This document shows, piece by piece, positions 1 to 6,581 of a stretch of 58,028 nucleotides of DNA; position 1 is the first letter of the stretch; the number at the start of each line of letters is the position of its first letter. The notes under the pieces were generated by a model. It saw only the letters and a list, made by a program, of their open reading frames with translations. It was not told the origin of the DNA and did no database searches. The stretch comes from Gammaproteobacteria bacterium (GTDB taxonomy: Bacteria; Pseudomonadota; Gammaproteobacteria; Thiohalomonadales; Thiohalomonadaceae): positions 1-58,028 of the forward strand of contig QKED01000025.1 in NCBI GenBank assembly GCA_003252455.1, in the 5' to 3' direction. The translations under genes were made by a program, and so were the position numbers.

Positions 1-241
1 AGGCCGTGCTGCGCTCGTACAGGGCGAGCCCTGTACTCCAAGGCAGTGGCTCGCCCATGACGACTAGCTGGAGTACAGGGCTTGCCCTGTACGGTTCGAA
101 CCCGAGTAGCCGTGCTGCGCTCGTACAGGGCGAGCCCTGTACTCCACGCCCATGACGACTAGCTGGAGTACAGGGCTTGCCCTGTGCGGTTCGAACCCTA
201 GTAGGCCATGCAGCGCTCGTACAGGGCGAGCCCTGTACTCC
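1..241. repeat. Tandem array of palindromic repeats
   Basis: Five palindromes with 9-bp arms and a 2-bp centre alternate in two versions. One is GTACAGGGCGAGCCCTGTAC at 17-36, 123-142 and 219-238. The other has TT at the centre, at 73-92 and 168-187, the last with one mismatched outer pair. Spacer sequence repeats too: the block beginning CCCATGACGACTAGCTGG recurs near 54 and 148, and GGTTCGAACCC follows both TT palindromes. Each composite unit is about 95-106 bp. The array lies just downstream of the first AraC gene and continues to the window edge, so its full size is unknown. It resembles REP/BIME-type intergenic elements; no coding capacity or CRISPR-like spacing is seen. Confidence 0.85.
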
Positions 242-327
242 AAGGAGGTGGCGGTACGCTCAGCGAGGAGGGGCGTACATAGCGAGGGTGGGAGATTAGC
301 TCAGAGACACGGCGCAAGCACGGTCGC

Positions 328-1374
328 TCAGCAGAGGTTGTTTACCCACTCGACGAATCGCTGCTCGACCGAGGCACTTTCGCCCGACACAGCCTTAGGC
401 ACAACCTGTTGCTGGCGCACATCCGACGGCCTTTCGCCGAAATAGCGCTGAAAGCTGTGGCAGAAGTGACTGTCGCTGTTAAATCCCAACGCGTAGGCGA
501 TCTCACGAACATTTTTGTACCGATGCGTACGCGAGCGCAGCATCTTATGCGCCTTGAGCAGGCGCTGCTCCTGTATAAACCGCGCAACCCCTCCATCCTT
601 ATCGAATAGTCGATAGAGGTAGCTACGCGACATTCTGAAGTGCGCCGCGATCATTTCAGGCGATAAATCCGGCACCTCCAGATTGTGCAAGATGTATTGA
701 CGCACCGTCTGATAGTTGGCCGCCTGTAAGCTGGCCGAGCGCTCTTCGCAGGGCATCTCTTGGGAGAAGTAGCTCCCCACCAAATTGGCCACACCCTCAG
801 CGACCGCAGCACTGGCGTCCGCTGTCATCTCCGGCATCGAGCGATAGAGGCTGAGGATATGCTCGCCCAAGAGCCTACCGAAGATCGAATCACGCGACAG
901 CACCGCACCATGACAGCGCTCGATGTTCGGGCATCGCGCGAGTAACACATGGCGAGGGATCACCATGTTGAGGTTGGAATAGTGATCGACGAAGCCGGCA
1001 CTGGGGCGTGCCAAATCGACCAAGATTATGTCACCCGCCCTGGCCGTGGCATCACTGCGCCGTGCCGACTGCACCGACGCTGTGCCCTGCAGGTAGAGCT
1101 GCACCAAGAAGTGCTCAAGCCCATCCTTGGCGATCAGCTTGTTGGTGCGATTTTGGAATTGCGCGCTGCTGTGGGCAGAAACCAGCATCATGTTGGAGAG
1201 GTGAAAGGCGGTCAGGTCGATACTGAAAGCCTCCCCCTGGGCCTTGTCGGGCAGTTCGATCTCCATCGAGGCATCGGCCATGGTCTCCCGCCACACCTCG
1301 AACCGCTGCTTACGCTCGACGTGATTCAGGTTGAAGCGGGTAACCGGGATCGTGCTTGCTTGAGTATTCACCAT
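328..1374 (-). CDS. AraC-family transcriptional regulator (left flank of surface-protein cluster)
   Basis: A 348-aa cytoplasmic DNA-binding protein. The N-terminal two-thirds resembles the ligand/oligomerisation half of AraC_binding_2-type regulators, with a stretch reading LVQLYLQGTASVQ and later AGDIILVDLARPS. The C-terminal 100 residues form the paired helix-turn-helix domain, with MSRSYLYRLFDKDGG in the first HTH and YALGFNSDSHFCHSFQRYFG in the second. The ATG at 1374 is preferred over an upstream TTG because GGAG sits a few bases upstream. It is the last gene of a minus-strand cluster of GlyGly-CTERM and PEP-CTERM genes and mirrors a second AraC gene at the other end, so it probably regulates them (inference). 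A partial match to the cluster promoter element (TTGCCT followed by GTC, 1398-1411) lies next to its ribosome binding site and could serve autoregulation. The inducer is unknown. Confidence 0.9.
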   Translation of the reverse strand: MVNTQASTIPVTRFNLNHVERKQRFEVWRETMADASMEIELPDKAQGEAFSIDLTAFHLSNMMLVSAHSSAQFQNRTNKLIAKDGLEHFLVQLYLQGTASVQSARRSDATARAGDIILVDLARPSAGFVDHYSNLNMVIPRHVLLARCPNIERCHGAVLSRDSIFGRLLGEHILSLYRSMPEMTADASAAVAEGVANLVGSYFSQEMPCEERSASLQAANYQTVRQYILHNLEVPDLSPEMIAAHFRMSRSYLYRLFDKDGGVARFIQEQRLLKAHKMLRSRTHRYKNVREIAYALGFNSDSHFCHSFQRYFGERPSDVRQQQVVPKAVSGESASVEQRFVEWVNNLC

Positions 1375-1483
1375 TAGCTCCAGGCCCAACCCTTAGATTG
1401 CCTCCGCGTCCTTGCGTGACGCGCCGGACACGCTTGTCACTCCATGCGTACAGCCTCGTCTGTTCCCGAGGGTACTTGACCCC

Positions 1484-2620
1484 TCAGCCGTGCAGGCGTC
1501 GCCTGCCCCATATTGCCAGTGGCACCAGCAACCACACCAACGCCCCGCCGCCACCGCTTGAGGAGGTCGTGCCACTACTCACCACACCGGCGGCGATCTG
1601 CTTCGCCTCGCCCCAGGTGTAGCCGAGGCTGGTGGGCGGATTGCTGTAGCCGTAGGTGGTGTCGCCCCATTCGTCATACCACTCCCCCTCGAACATCAGC
1701 TCCAGCTCGATGGCGCTGGCGTCGAAGCCCAGCGCCGCCTTGGCGGCGAGGTCGGCATCGGTGAAGTCGATGTTGGGCATCCAGTGGGCCTGGGTGATCG
1801 TCGGCAGGCCGCTGAGGGTCTTCATCTCCATGTAGTCCATGAGGATGACCACATCGGGATCGGCCATGTCGTAGGCGTTGGTGAAGATCTGCAGGGCGTC
1901 ACCGGGCGCCAGGTAGCGGCTCCCCAGTCGGTTGTCGTTGTCGTCGTAGACATCGATGGAGAAATCCAGCACCTGCTCGTCATTCTCGTCCATGACGAAC
2001 CAGAGTTCGGCCCACGCCGCCTCCTTCGCCCACTGTTCCGCCGGATAGCTCTCACCGGCCTGACGGTAGAGCAGATAGCCGACACGATAGAGGCGTCCGG
2101 ACACGGCAGGTAGCTCACCGACATCGGGCTCATAGTGGGCGTGCCAAGGCTGGGCCGGGAGCAGGCGCGGCACGCCATCGCCCAGGTCGATCCAGAAGAG
2201 CTTGCCGTCCCACTGCCCTAGGCTGTAGTGGTTGGCCTCTATCTCATCGGTGAAGAAGCCGCGCAGCAGCACCTGATACTCCAGCCCCTGCTCGTCCAGA
2301 TAGGGGAAGCTGAGCCAGCCGGTGACGAAGTCCCACGCACCACGAAACTCCCCCAGCGGGGTGACGCCCTGTGAGCCATCGGTGGCGGGGAGGGCCCCGA
2401 GCAGCGGGATGCCTTGTTCGGGTGCGCCCTGCGCACCCGCAACCACCCCCGCCCCACGCGGCTTGCTCGGTAAATGGCGATAGAGGACGGTGTCAGGCCC
2501 GTTGTCGGCCGAAGTATTCGACATTCGAAGCTCCACTACGATCGCCAGTGCCGGTTGAATATCGAGCAATAACAGGGTTGCCGCGAGGATCAACGCGGCG
2601 TAGCGCAAGGAATGGTTCAT
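1484..2620 (-). CDS. GlyGly-CTERM secreted protein, paralogue 1
   Basis: A 378-aa exported protein of unknown function. It starts with a signal peptide (cleavage likely after QPALA near residue 26). It ends with a tripartite sorting tail: a Ser/Gly run SSSGGGG, a hydrophobic helix ALVWLLVPLAIW and the basic end GRRRLHG. That is the GlyGly-CTERM signal which, in families studied, is processed by rhombosortase after type II secretion. The body shares nearly all of a core of about 300 residues with the genes at 2796 and 6582, including GEFRGAWDFVTGWLSFPY, GQWDGKLFWIDLGDGVPR and AELWFVMDENDEQVL. The ATG at 2620 is chosen because GGAG lies about 9 bases upstream; an ATG at 2635 is possible. No copy of the shared promoter element precedes it. 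It starts 175 bp after paralogue 2 and is probably cotranscribed. Confidence 0.85.
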   Translation of the reverse strand: MNHSLRYAALILAATLLLLDIQPALAIVVELRMSNTSADNGPDTVLYRHLPSKPRGAGVVAGAQGAPEQGIPLLGALPATDGSQGVTPLGEFRGAWDFVTGWLSFPYLDEQGLEYQVLLRGFFTDEIEANHYSLGQWDGKLFWIDLGDGVPRLLPAQPWHAHYEPDVGELPAVSGRLYRVGYLLYRQAGESYPAEQWAKEAAWAELWFVMDENDEQVLDFSIDVYDDNDNRLGSRYLAPGDALQIFTNAYDMADPDVVILMDYMEMKTLSGLPTITQAHWMPNIDFTDADLAAKAALGFDASAIELELMFEGEWYDEWGDTTYGYSNPPTSLGYTWGEAKQIAAGVVSSGTTSSSGGGGALVWLLVPLAIWGRRRLHG

Positions 2621-2795
2621 CTTTAGCATCTCCATATGTGAGGGAACGCGACCCACCGAGCGATCAGGAGACTCGGTGCAGCCGCCTCTTGGCTTGCCTT
2701 CGGGCGCGGGCGATGTCGTGCGTCGCCACCCTCGCCCGTTACTCCGTTCGAGCGGCGCCCGCTCCCCAGGCGTCCCGCTCGGCGTCTCGACACGC

Positions 2796-3941
2796 TCAGC
2801 CGACCAGCCCGCCAGCGCCCCTGTGCAGGCGCCGCCCGGCCACCAGGGCGAGGGGCAGCAGCAGCCACACCAGCGCACCGCCACCACCGCTGGAGGAGGC
2901 CGTACTACTGCTCACCACACCGGCGGCGATCTGCTTCGCCTCGCCCCAGGTGTAGCCGAGGGCGGTGGGCGGGTTGCTGTAGCCGTAGGTGGTGAAGCCC
3001 AAATCGTCGTACCACTCCCCCTCGAACATCAGCTCCAGCTCGATGGCGCTGGCGTCGAAGCCCACCGCCGCCTTGGCGGCAAGGTCGCTGTCGGTGAAGT
3101 CGATGTTGGGCATCCAGTGGGCCTGGGTGATGGTCGGCAGGCTGTTGAGGGTCTTCATCTCCATGTAGTCGATGAGGATCACCACATAGGGGTCGGCCAT
3201 ATCGTAGGCGGTGGTGAAGATCTGCAAGGAGTCACCGGCGGCCAGGTAGCGGCTCTCCAGGTAGTCGCCGTTGTCGTTGAAGAGATCGATGGAGAACTCC
3301 AGCACCTGCTCGTCGTTCTCGTCCATCACGAACCAGAGCTCGGCCGTCGCGGCTTCATCCGCCCACTGGTCCGCCGGATAGCTCACACCGGCCTGACGAA
3401 AGAGCAGATAGCCGACGTGGTAGAGGCGACCAGACACGGCGGGCAGCTCGCCGGGTTCGGGCACGTAGTTGGACTCCCAAGGCTGGGCCGGGAGCAGGCG
3501 CGGCACGCCGTCGCCCAGGTCAATCCAGAAGAGCTTGCCGTCCCACTGCCCCAGGCTGTAGTGGTTGGCCTCGCTCTCCTCGGTGAAGAAGCCGCGCAGC
3601 AGCACCTGCACCTCCTCTCCGTCGTCATCCAGATAGGGAAAGCTGAGCCAACCGGTGACGAAGTCCCACGCACCGCGAAACTCACCGAGTAGGGTGACGC
3701 TCTGCGTGCTGTTGCTGGTGGGCAGGGCCCCTAACAGCGGGGCCGCCTGCTCCTGTGCGGTCGGAGCAACCATGCTCGGACCCCGCGGCTTGGTAGGCGT
3801 GTGACGATAGCGGCTGACCGACGGGCTCTCATCGCCCGAGGTCTGAAATGGGAGGTTTAGGATTGCCGACGCCGGTTGCATACCGAGCAGCAGCAGCAGG
3901 GTCACGCACCAGAGTGTGACGGGGGCGTTGCGTTTACGCAT
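2796..3941 (-). CDS. GlyGly-CTERM secreted protein, paralogue 2
   Basis: A 381-aa exported protein. The signal peptide ends in GMQPASA (residues 1-26). A variable, probably disordered stretch follows, with PTKPRGPSMVAPTAQEQ. The conserved core of this cluster's family runs from about residue 70, and the tail is SSSGGGGALVWLLLPLALVAGRRLHR plus a short GAGGLVG extension. The core is acidic and aromatic-rich with no cysteines and no enzyme motif I recognise, so an adhesive, structural or ligand-binding role outside the cell is more likely than catalysis (inference). The start codon has GGAG at good spacing. The shared promoter element lies at 4056-4120, so this is probably the first gene of a two-gene transcript with paralogue 1. 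Very similar DNA in the three paralogues suggests recent duplication or gene conversion. Confidence 0.87.
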   Translation of the reverse strand: MRKRNAPVTLWCVTLLLLLGMQPASAILNLPFQTSGDESPSVSRYRHTPTKPRGPSMVAPTAQEQAAPLLGALPTSNSTQSVTLLGEFRGAWDFVTGWLSFPYLDDDGEEVQVLLRGFFTEESEANHYSLGQWDGKLFWIDLGDGVPRLLPAQPWESNYVPEPGELPAVSGRLYHVGYLLFRQAGVSYPADQWADEAATAELWFVMDENDEQVLEFSIDLFNDNGDYLESRYLAAGDSLQIFTTAYDMADPYVVILIDYMEMKTLNSLPTITQAHWMPNIDFTDSDLAAKAAVGFDASAIELELMFEGEWYDDLGFTTYGYSNPPTALGYTWGEAKQIAAGVVSSSTASSSGGGGALVWLLLPLALVAGRRLHRGAGGLVG

Positions 3942-4055
3942 GATGGGTTACTCCGTGAAGTGGCAAAGGTGGGGCTTTCGCGGGGAGCAGGCGCTCAACA
4001 GGCGCCCCCTCCCGAAAGTCCCGATGGGCGCTGGCGCGCCCACCGCCTGATCGCT

Positions 4056-4120
4056 ATTTAACGCGCGAGGGCATCCCTGGCCCTAGCGTGTTTGTCTACG
4101 ACGCGTTGTCTCAGTGTCTC
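4056..4120 (-). promoter_or_regulatory. Shared cluster promoter element, copy 1 (for GlyGly paralogue 2)
   Basis: On the + strand: ATTTAACG at 4056, GTCTAC at 4094, then after 6 bp TTGTCTCAGTGTCTCAG at 4106. Offsets are 38 bp from ATT to GTCTAC and 50 bp to TTG, the same as in copies 2-4. In gene orientation the order is AGACA, GTAGAC about two helical turns downstream, then a CGTTAAAT box as candidate -10. No good -35 hexamer lies 17 bp upstream of that box, which suggests activator dependence. Confidence 0.6.
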
Positions 4121-4169
4121 AGCCGCTGCGCGAAGGGCGACATAGCGCACACTCGCGCGCGGAGCGGCC

Positions 4170-4799
4170 TCACACCATGCCCGCGTCCAGCAGGCGCCGA
4201 CGCCGACGCATGGCCAGCGGGAAGGCGAGCCCGAGCAGCCCCACCGCGCCCAGGGCCGAGGGCTCGGGGATGGAGGCGAGGTTCTGGGTGGTGATGTTGG
4301 TCGCGAGGTAGGGGTCGGCGAACGAGACCCCGACACCATCGACGTACTCCTTGATGTACACATCGCCCTCACCCGCTCCCCAGGAGTCGATGTTGTAGAG
4401 GCTATAGGTGACGCCATGCGAGAGCCCCTGAGTGTCCCAAGGGTCGTTATCCCAGTTACCGACGATATCCCCCGCACCTAGCGTGGTATCGAAGGCAAAG
4501 TCGACGAAGAGGCGCTCGTTACCCCCCAGCGACTGCACGGAACCGCCGAGGATGGCCACATCGACAAAGTCAGCCGTACTGCCGATGTAGGCGGTGATGA
4601 TCCAGTTGTCCAAATCGGATTCGGTGCCGCTCACCGCATCGGTGCTCCAGATGAACTCCAAGCTGGTCCAGTTCCAGGGGTTCGCTTCGAGGTCGAGGGT
4701 GGTACGAAAGTCGGCGGCCTGGGCCGGGGCCAGCGTGGCGAGTAGCAGCGCGGTGGCGATGCCTTTCGGGCGGAAAACGGACTTGAGCAGGTGCTTCAT
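4170..4799 (-). CDS. PEP-CTERM sorted secreted protein, paralogue A
   Basis: A 209-aa exported protein of unknown function. The signal peptide ends near ATLAPAQA (residue 29). The middle is beta-rich and acidic, with NPWNWTSLEFIWSTDAVSG and GDVYIKEYVDG. The C-terminus is a classical PEP-CTERM tail: IPEPSALGAVGLLGLAFPL followed by MRRRRRLLDAG. Such tails are known to be handled by exosortases, and no exosortase gene is visible here. The gene at 5297-5932 is a paralogue across its whole length. Their sorting-signal DNA (4194-4272 here, 5327-5405 there) is identical over 79 bp although the bodies have diverged. The start at 4799 has GAGG upstream, and its own copy of the shared promoter element lies at 4870-4936. 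It lies between GlyGly-CTERM genes. Confidence 0.85.
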   Translation of the reverse strand: MKHLLKSVFRPKGIATALLLATLAPAQAADFRTTLDLEANPWNWTSLEFIWSTDAVSGTESDLDNWIITAYIGSTADFVDVAILGGSVQSLGGNERLFVDFAFDTTLGAGDIVGNWDNDPWDTQGLSHGVTYSLYNIDSWGAGEGDVYIKEYVDGVGVSFADPYLATNITTQNLASIPEPSALGAVGLLGLAFPLAMRRRRRLLDAGMV

Positions 4800-4869
4800 C
4801 GGATTGCCTCAATATTCTTGTTGAGTAGTGTTGGTGTGTAGCGCTACGTAAACACACCTATGACGGTGC

Positions 4870-4936
4870 ATTAGACGTCATCGATAACCGAGATGTATGT
4901 CACCGTTGTCTACTGACGATTGCCTGTCTGTCTCGG
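4870..4936 (-). promoter_or_regulatory. Shared cluster promoter element, copy 2 (for PEP-CTERM paralogue A)
   Basis: On the + strand: ATTAGACG at 4870, GTCTAC at 4908, 6-bp gap, TTGCCTG at 4920 and CTGTCT ending at 4933. In gene orientation it reads CCGAGACAGACAGGCAA, then GTAGACAACGGTGACATAC, then a CGTCTAAT box. It aligns without gaps to copy 3, including GGTG just after GTAGAC. The AGACA repeats 22-23 bp apart are typical of AraC-family direct-repeat operators (inference). Confidence 0.65.
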
Positions 4937-5040
4937 CAGTGAGGGTCCGCACTGCTCACCGCCGTCGGGTCGACTTGAGTGGTCGACCTGGCGCAGGGCG
5001 GGCGTGGTACCGCCGGTGCATCGGCTCACCGTGGTCATTC

Positions 5041-5190
5041 ATCAGATAGCCAACCGGTGACGAAGGCGGCTGAGTGCCAGGCTCTCAGCGCCAGAGGCGC
5101 CAGATGAGGCGAGTAGGCATGCCGACGCCGGTTACATACCGAGTCGCAGCAGGCGTGTCGCCGCGCACCGGAGTGTGACCGGGGGATTGG
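5041..5190 (-). pseudogene. Remnant of a fourth GlyGly-CTERM gene (signal-peptide end)
   Basis: Read on the minus strand, 5115-5190 closely follows the start of GlyGly paralogue 2. It shares GTCACACTC, GGTGCG, CTCGGTATG and AACCGGCGTCGGCA in the same order, corresponding to the encoded signal peptide ending GMQPASA. The equivalent of the Gln codon is TAA here, the start codon region is lost, and most of the body is deleted. A second short match (AGATAGCCAACCGGTGACGAAG near 5045, the SFPYLD/VTGW region of the family) sits directly behind it. The gene is therefore internally deleted, frame-disrupted and clearly non-coding. It shows that the family was larger. Confidence 0.7.
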
Positions 5191-5296
5191 GCCTAAGCCG
5201 GAGGAGATTCCCTCAAAGAGGGCTGTCCGGGGCCGAGCTTGCCTACGCGACAGGGGGGCGCCATTCGCTACCGGACAGGCGGGTCGGCAGGGGTGC

Positions 5297-5932
5297 TCAG
5301 GCCCGTGCAGCCTCCGGGGTCAGCAAGCGCCGACGCCGACGCATGGCCAGCGGGAAGGCGAGCCCGAGCAGCCCCACCGCGCCCAGGGCCGAGGGCTCGG
5401 GGATGTCGGCGAGGTTTTGCGTGGTGATGTGGGTCGAGACGTAGGGGTCGAAGGTCGAGACCGCAGCGCCATCGAGAAACGCCTTGATGTACACCTCGCC
5501 CGCGCCATGCCACCAAGTGTCGGCGTTGTAGAGGTTGTAGGTGACCCCGCTCGAGGTCGTCTGGGTGGTATAGGTGTCGTTGTCCCAGTAACCAACGATA
5601 TCCCCTGTGCCTAGGCCTGTATCGAAGGTGAAGTCGACGAAGCGGCGATCGTTGCCGCCCAGCGGCTGCACGGCACCACCCAGGATGACCGGGTCGACAA
5701 AGTCGACAGTCGTGCCGATGAAGGTGGTAATCACCCAGCTATCTAGGTCGGTCTCGCTGCCGCTCACGGCATCGGTGCTCCAGAGGAACTCTACGCGGGT
5801 CCAGTTCCATGGATTCGCAGCGAGGTCGAAGGTGGTGCGATAGTCGTCGGCCTGGGCCGGGGCCAGCGTGGTGAGTAGCAGTGCGGCGGCGATGCTGTGC
5901 GCACGGGAGAGCGGCTTGAAGCGGTTATGCAT
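5297..5932 (-). CDS. PEP-CTERM sorted secreted protein, paralogue B
   Basis: A 211-aa exported protein paralogous to the gene at 4170-4799. It shares DLAANPWNWTRVEFLWSTDA and WVITTFIGTTVDFVDPVILG with close equivalents there. The signal peptide ends near TTLAPAQA. The tail is IPEPSALGAVGLLGLAFPL plus MRRRRRLLTPEAARA. The ATG at 5932 is preferred because a signal peptide begins directly there; a longer reading frame upstream (to 6019) would bury it behind about 29 unrelated residues. The shared promoter element lies at 6002-6067, giving a leader of about 65 nt. Expression is probably coordinated with the GlyGly-CTERM genes. Function is unknown; a small beta-sandwich matrix or surface protein would fit. 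Confidence 0.85.
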   Translation of the reverse strand: MHNRFKPLSRAHSIAAALLLTTLAPAQADDYRTTFDLAANPWNWTRVEFLWSTDAVSGSETDLDSWVITTFIGTTVDFVDPVILGGAVQPLGGNDRRFVDFTFDTGLGTGDIVGYWDNDTYTTQTTSSGVTYNLYNADTWWHGAGEVYIKAFLDGAAVSTFDPYVSTHITTQNLADIPEPSALGAVGLLGLAFPLAMRRRRRLLTPEAARA

Positions 5933-6001
5933 AGGATTGTCTGCGCTGATGGGTAAAGGAGTGGCTGCGCGCCACGGCAGTGGCACGCCAATTTCCCGCG
6001 C

Positions 6002-6067
6002 ATTAGACGGCATCGACACCGGCGCTGTATTTCACCTCTGTCTACAGGTGTTTGCCTGACTGTCTAG
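6002..6067 (-). promoter_or_regulatory. Shared cluster promoter element, copy 3 (for PEP-CTERM paralogue B)
   Basis: On the + strand: ATTAGACGG at 6002, GTCTAC at 6040, 6-bp gap, TTGCCTGACTGTCT at 6052-6065. Spacings are identical to copies 1, 2 and 4. In gene orientation: TAGACAGTCAGGCAA, then GTAGACAGAGGTGAAATAC, then CCGTCTAATG. It is the closest match to copy 2. Confidence 0.65.
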
Positions 6068-6129
6068 GCGGTGAATGTTCACAAAATTCGCCACCGCCGA
6101 GTCAGCGCCTGGGATTGTTAGCTAGGTTA

Positions 6130-6196
6130 TTAACGGCGTACAGAAAGACGCGCTGCCGTTAAGTTAGGCCTGGCCGGTGCACACGCCGAGGCGTGT
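6130..6196. repeat. Inverted repeats in the 5933-6581 intergenic region
   Basis: TTAACGGC at 6130-6137 is exactly inverted as GCCGTTAA at 6155-6162 with a 17-bp loop. Next, ACACGCC-GA-GGCGTGT at 6181-6196 is followed by ACTCCAGG. It has the same GA centre and the same ACTCCA flank as the palindromes at 1-241, so it is probably a diverged copy of that element. The rest of this 649-bp stretch shows only copy 3 of the promoter element and the hairpin at 6521-6550; I see no gene in it. Confidence 0.55.
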
Positions 6197-6520
6197 ACTC
6201 CAGGTATTCGGCAGTGGGTTCACCTTGACTCAACGGCAGTGACCGAAAGCCTGGGTACGATTCAGCGCAGATGGGGGCGTCAGCGCCCTCTTTGCCCGCA
6301 CAGAAGTGCTCAGTCGACCAGGGCTTGTGACGCGTTAGCAGGGGAAGGGGCGACTGCACGCTCCCGTGCCACACCGAGTAGCGGACTCGGGAAGATGACG
6401 AGAGACAGACGAAAACGCGGGAATGGGGAGCGTGGGCAGGCGTGAGCGGGGTGATGGGTGCTGGGCCCGTGGCCCGGCTCTGGTGTGGTCGGTGGCGTGG
6501 ACGGAGGCGTGGACCAGCCC

Positions 6521-6550
6521 CTGGGTCTCGACCTCCGGCACGAGACCCAG
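6521..6550 (-). terminator. Strong hairpin downstream of GlyGly paralogue 3
   Basis: CTGGGTCTCG at 6521-6530 and CGAGACCCAG at 6541-6550 form a perfect 10-bp stem with a 10-nt loop, 31 nt after the stop codon of the gene at 6582. No U-run follows on either strand, so it is not a canonical intrinsic terminator. It may stabilise the mRNA 3' end or act as a protein-binding palindrome. Confidence 0.45.
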
Positions 6551-6581
6551 CCCATCGCACAGACCGGTGTGCGGTGGGTGC

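Noticed and set aside
93-104. GGTTCGAACCC looks like a tRNA T-loop
   Set aside because: It recurs in each repeat unit, but no acceptor stem, anticodon arm or D arm can be folded around it, and TTCGAA is itself a palindrome that fits the repeat array.
1-241. CRISPR array
   Set aside because: The units are too long (about 95-106 bp), the spacer sequence also repeats, and no cas gene is present.
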